In this document: positions 62,354-64,000 of the stretch, piece after piece
Layout: each line of letters begins with the position of its first letter
How positions within the stretch are numbered: the stretch's first letter is position 1
Source of the DNA: Geothrix sp.
GTDB taxonomy: Bacteria > Acidobacteriota > Holophagae > Holophagales > Holophagaceae
NCBI RefSeq assembly: GCF_030219325.1
Contig: NZ_CP126625.1
Location: forward strand, 2,716,857 to 2,780,856
Length of the DNA: 64,000 bases
Reading direction: 5' to 3'
Translations under genes and position numbers: made by a program
Notes under the pieces: generated by a model
Database searches by the model: none
Told to the model about the DNA's origin: nothing
Seen by the model: only the letters and a program-made list of their open reading frames with translations

Positions 62354-64000
62354 ATGTCCCAGATGATCAGCCTCAAGATCGACGGCGAATCCATCCTCGT
62401 GCCCGCGGGCACCACGGTGATGGATGCGGCCGAGAAGATCGGCGTCCACATTCCCCGCCTCTGCTACCACCCGGATCTCAGCCTCGAGGGCAACTGCCGG
62501 GTCTGCGTGGTGGCGGTGGAGGGCTTCGACCACGGCCTGGCCTCCTGCGCCACCACGGCCTGGGAGGGCATGGAGGTCCAGACCAACAGCCCCATGATCC
62601 GCCAGGCCCGCCGCGACATCGTGGAGCTCCTGCTGGACAACCATCCCAAGGACTGCCAGACCTGCGACCGCGACGGCAACTGCGAGCTGCAGAACCTCTC
62701 GTACCGCATGGGCGTCCGCGAACGGCTCTTCGAGGGGAAGCGCAAGCAGTTCCCCATCGATGACGCCGGGGCCTCCGTCGTCCGCAATGCCGAGAAGTGC
62801 ATTCTCTGCGGGCGCTGCATCCGCGTCTGCGGCGAGGTGCAGGGCGTGTTCAACCTCAGCCAGCACGGCCGTGGCTTCACCACCGTGGTGGGGCCGGCCA
62901 ACCTGGCCCCCATGGACGAGAGCGCCTGCATCCAGTGCGGCCAGTGCGTGAGCGTCTGCCCCACGGCCGCCTTCCTGGAGCAGGACCACACCGAGCGGGT
63001 CTGGAAGGCCCTCAGCTACCGCCGCACGGAGAAGCACGTGGTGGTGACCACGGCCCCGGCGATCCGCGCCGCTCTGGGCGAGGCCTTCGGCCTGCCCATG
63101 GGCACGCCCGTCACGGGGAAGATGGTCACGGCCCTGCGCCGCATGGGCTTCGACGCCATTTTCGACGTCAACTTCAGCGCCGACCTCACCATCATGGAAG
63201 AGGCCCACGAGCTGCTGAAGCGGCTGGAGGGCGGCGGCCCCCTGCCCCTGCTCACCTCCTGCAGCCCCGGCTGGGTCAGCTTCCTGGAGAAGTTCTATCC
63301 GGAGATGATTCCGCACATGTCGAGCTGCAAGAGCCCGATGCAGATGCAGTCCACCCTCATCAAGACCTACTACGCCCAGCAGAAGGGGCTCGATCCCAAG
63401 GACATCTACGTGGTGTCCGTCATGCCCTGCGTGGCCAAGAAGTTCGAGGCCGCCCGGCCCGAGCACCAGCTCGACGGCAGGCCCACCACGGATGCGGTCA
63501 TCACCACCCGCGAGCTGGCGCAGATGATCAAGTCCTACGGCATCGACTTCCACCGCCTGCCGGACAGCGACTTCGACCACCCGCTGGGCACCTCCTCTGG
63601 CGCCGGCGACATCTTCGGCGCCACGGGCGGCGTCATGGAGGCGGCCCTGCGCACGGCGGCCTTCAAGCTGACCGGGAAGAACCTCGGCAACCTCGAGCTC
63701 ACCGAGGTCCGCGGCGTCACCGGCGAGATCCGCGAGACCAGCGTCACCCTGGCCGGGAAGACCCTGAACGTGGCCGTGGCCAACGGCCTCCAGAACGCCA
63801 AGCTCCTGCTGGATGCGGTGAAGCGCGGCGAGAAGGACTACCACCTGATCGAGATCATGGCCTGCCCCGGCGGCTGCATCTGCGGCGGTGGCCAGCCCTA
63901 CCCGCCCATCGGCAGCTACACCCTGAACCGCAGCCTGGCCGCGGCCCGCGCCAAGGCGCTCTACAGCATCGACTCGGCCAAGACGCTGCGCTGCAGCCAC
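62354..64000 (+). CDS. hydA: [FeFe] hydrogenase catalytic subunit HydA, partial
   Basis: The first 549 codons are in the window and the frame is still open. It is an M3-type enzyme that reduces protons or oxidises H2. Cluster ligands in order: [2Fe-2S] C37, C48, C51, C65; His-ligated [4Fe-4S] H97, C101, C104, C110; two [4Fe-4S] at C149/C152/C155/C159 and C192/C195/C198/C202; H-cluster L1 TSCSPGW (C303), L2 MPCVAKK (C359), L3 MACPGGCICGGGQP (C504, C508). L1 reads TSCSPGW instead of TSCCPGW, a form I recall from multimeric bifurcating enzymes. With hydB it probably forms a bifurcating or NAD(P)-linked complex. Confidence 0.96.
   Translation, partial: MSQMISLKIDGESILVPAGTTVMDAAEKIGVHIPRLCYHPDLSLEGNCRVCVVAVEGFDHGLASCATTAWEGMEVQTNSPMIRQARRDIVELLLDNHPKDCQTCDRDGNCELQNLSYRMGVRERLFEGKRKQFPIDDAGASVVRNAEKCILCGRCIRVCGEVQGVFNLSQHGRGFTTVVGPANLAPMDESACIQCGQCVSVCPTAAFLEQDHTERVWKALSYRRTEKHVVVTTAPAIRAALGEAFGLPMGTPVTGKMVTALRRMGFDAIFDVNFSADLTIMEEAHELLKRLEGGGPLPLLTSCSPGWVSFLEKFYPEMIPHMSSCKSPMQMQSTLIKTYYAQQKGLDPKDIYVVSVMPCVAKKFEAARPEHQLDGRPTTDAVITTRELAQMIKSYGIDFHRLPDSDFDHPLGTSSGAGDIFGATGGVMEAALRTAAFKLTGKNLGNLELTEVRGVTGEIRETSVTLAGKTLNVAVANGLQNAKLLLDAVKRGEKDYHLIEIMACPGGCICGGGQPYPPIGSYTLNRSLAAARAKALYSIDSAKTLRCSH

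Noticed and set aside
59990-64000. 1336-codon open frame on the minus strand opposite hydB and hydA
   Set aside because: It is a shadow of the high-GC hydrogenase genes: low-complexity Ala/Gly/His/Leu/Val-rich translation with no known motif, while the plus strand has intact cluster motifs.

Overview
The window is a GC-rich (roughly two thirds G+C) bacterial chromosome segment with short intergenic gaps, many ATGA/TGATG gene overlaps and no phage or classical insertion-sequence genes. The mix of genes (hrcA-grpE-dnaK, a trimeric-type [FeFe] hydrogenase with maturases, MdtABC-like efflux, secreted EXORDIUM-like and HELAEW proteins, DUF1365/FAD/CFA lipid genes) fits an anaerobic or facultative member of Acidobacteriota, most likely Holophagae (Geothrix/Holophaga-like). 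That placement is inferred from gene content, not from a marker-gene alignment.

Layout. 0-5.6 kb: heat-shock genes (dnaK start, grpE, hrcA), a glycine-zipper lipoprotein, prfA, rpmE, and a PadR regulator with its membrane partner. 5.7-10.1 kb: a four-gene MacAB-like ABC export operon. 10.2-17.0 kb: an eight-gene membrane-lipid operon (desaturase, FAD oxidoreductase, DUF1365, two cyclopropane-fatty-acid-synthase-like methyltransferases, three small membrane proteins). 17.0-17.8 kb: tRNA-Arg(CCG) inside an unusual repeat cluster. 17.8-22.8 kb: amidase, hisS, a secreted HELAEW protein, rhlE. 22.8-32.0 kb: a MarR-controlled operon with an MBL-fold protein and a three-gene RND efflux system. 32.3-34.9 kb: aspS and a hypothetical gene. 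35.0-42.3 kb: an RHS polymorphic toxin with an AT-rich M23-like tip, its presumed immunity gene, and a second truncated tip with its own partner. 42.6-51.1 kb: SprT-like protein, HAD 5'-nucleotidase, hybrid kinase, DegT aminotransferase, EXORDIUM-like protein, DsbA-like protein. 51.1-55.3 kb: two sensor kinases and an ECF sigma/ChrR-type anti-sigma pair. 55.4-64.0 kb: an EamA transporter, then hydG-hydF-hydE-hydB-hydA (hydA runs off the end).

The most unusual signal is a family of small palindromic elements (about 50-130 bp). Each lies between two direct copies of host sequence 24-82 bp long. In all four protein-gene cases the duplicated segment is the last 24-60 bp of the gene and the junction lies 0-3 bp past the stop codon, so the host gene stays intact. 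Members at distant loci are recognisably homologous, share orientation relative to the host gene, and show compensatory base-pair changes in their hairpins. In the tRNA-Arg gene the same arrangement has produced three copies of the promoter plus the first 19 nt of the tRNA. No transposase is present in the window. A second family of long imperfect inverted repeats (GGAACCGC-rG-ATG type) flanks the RND genes.
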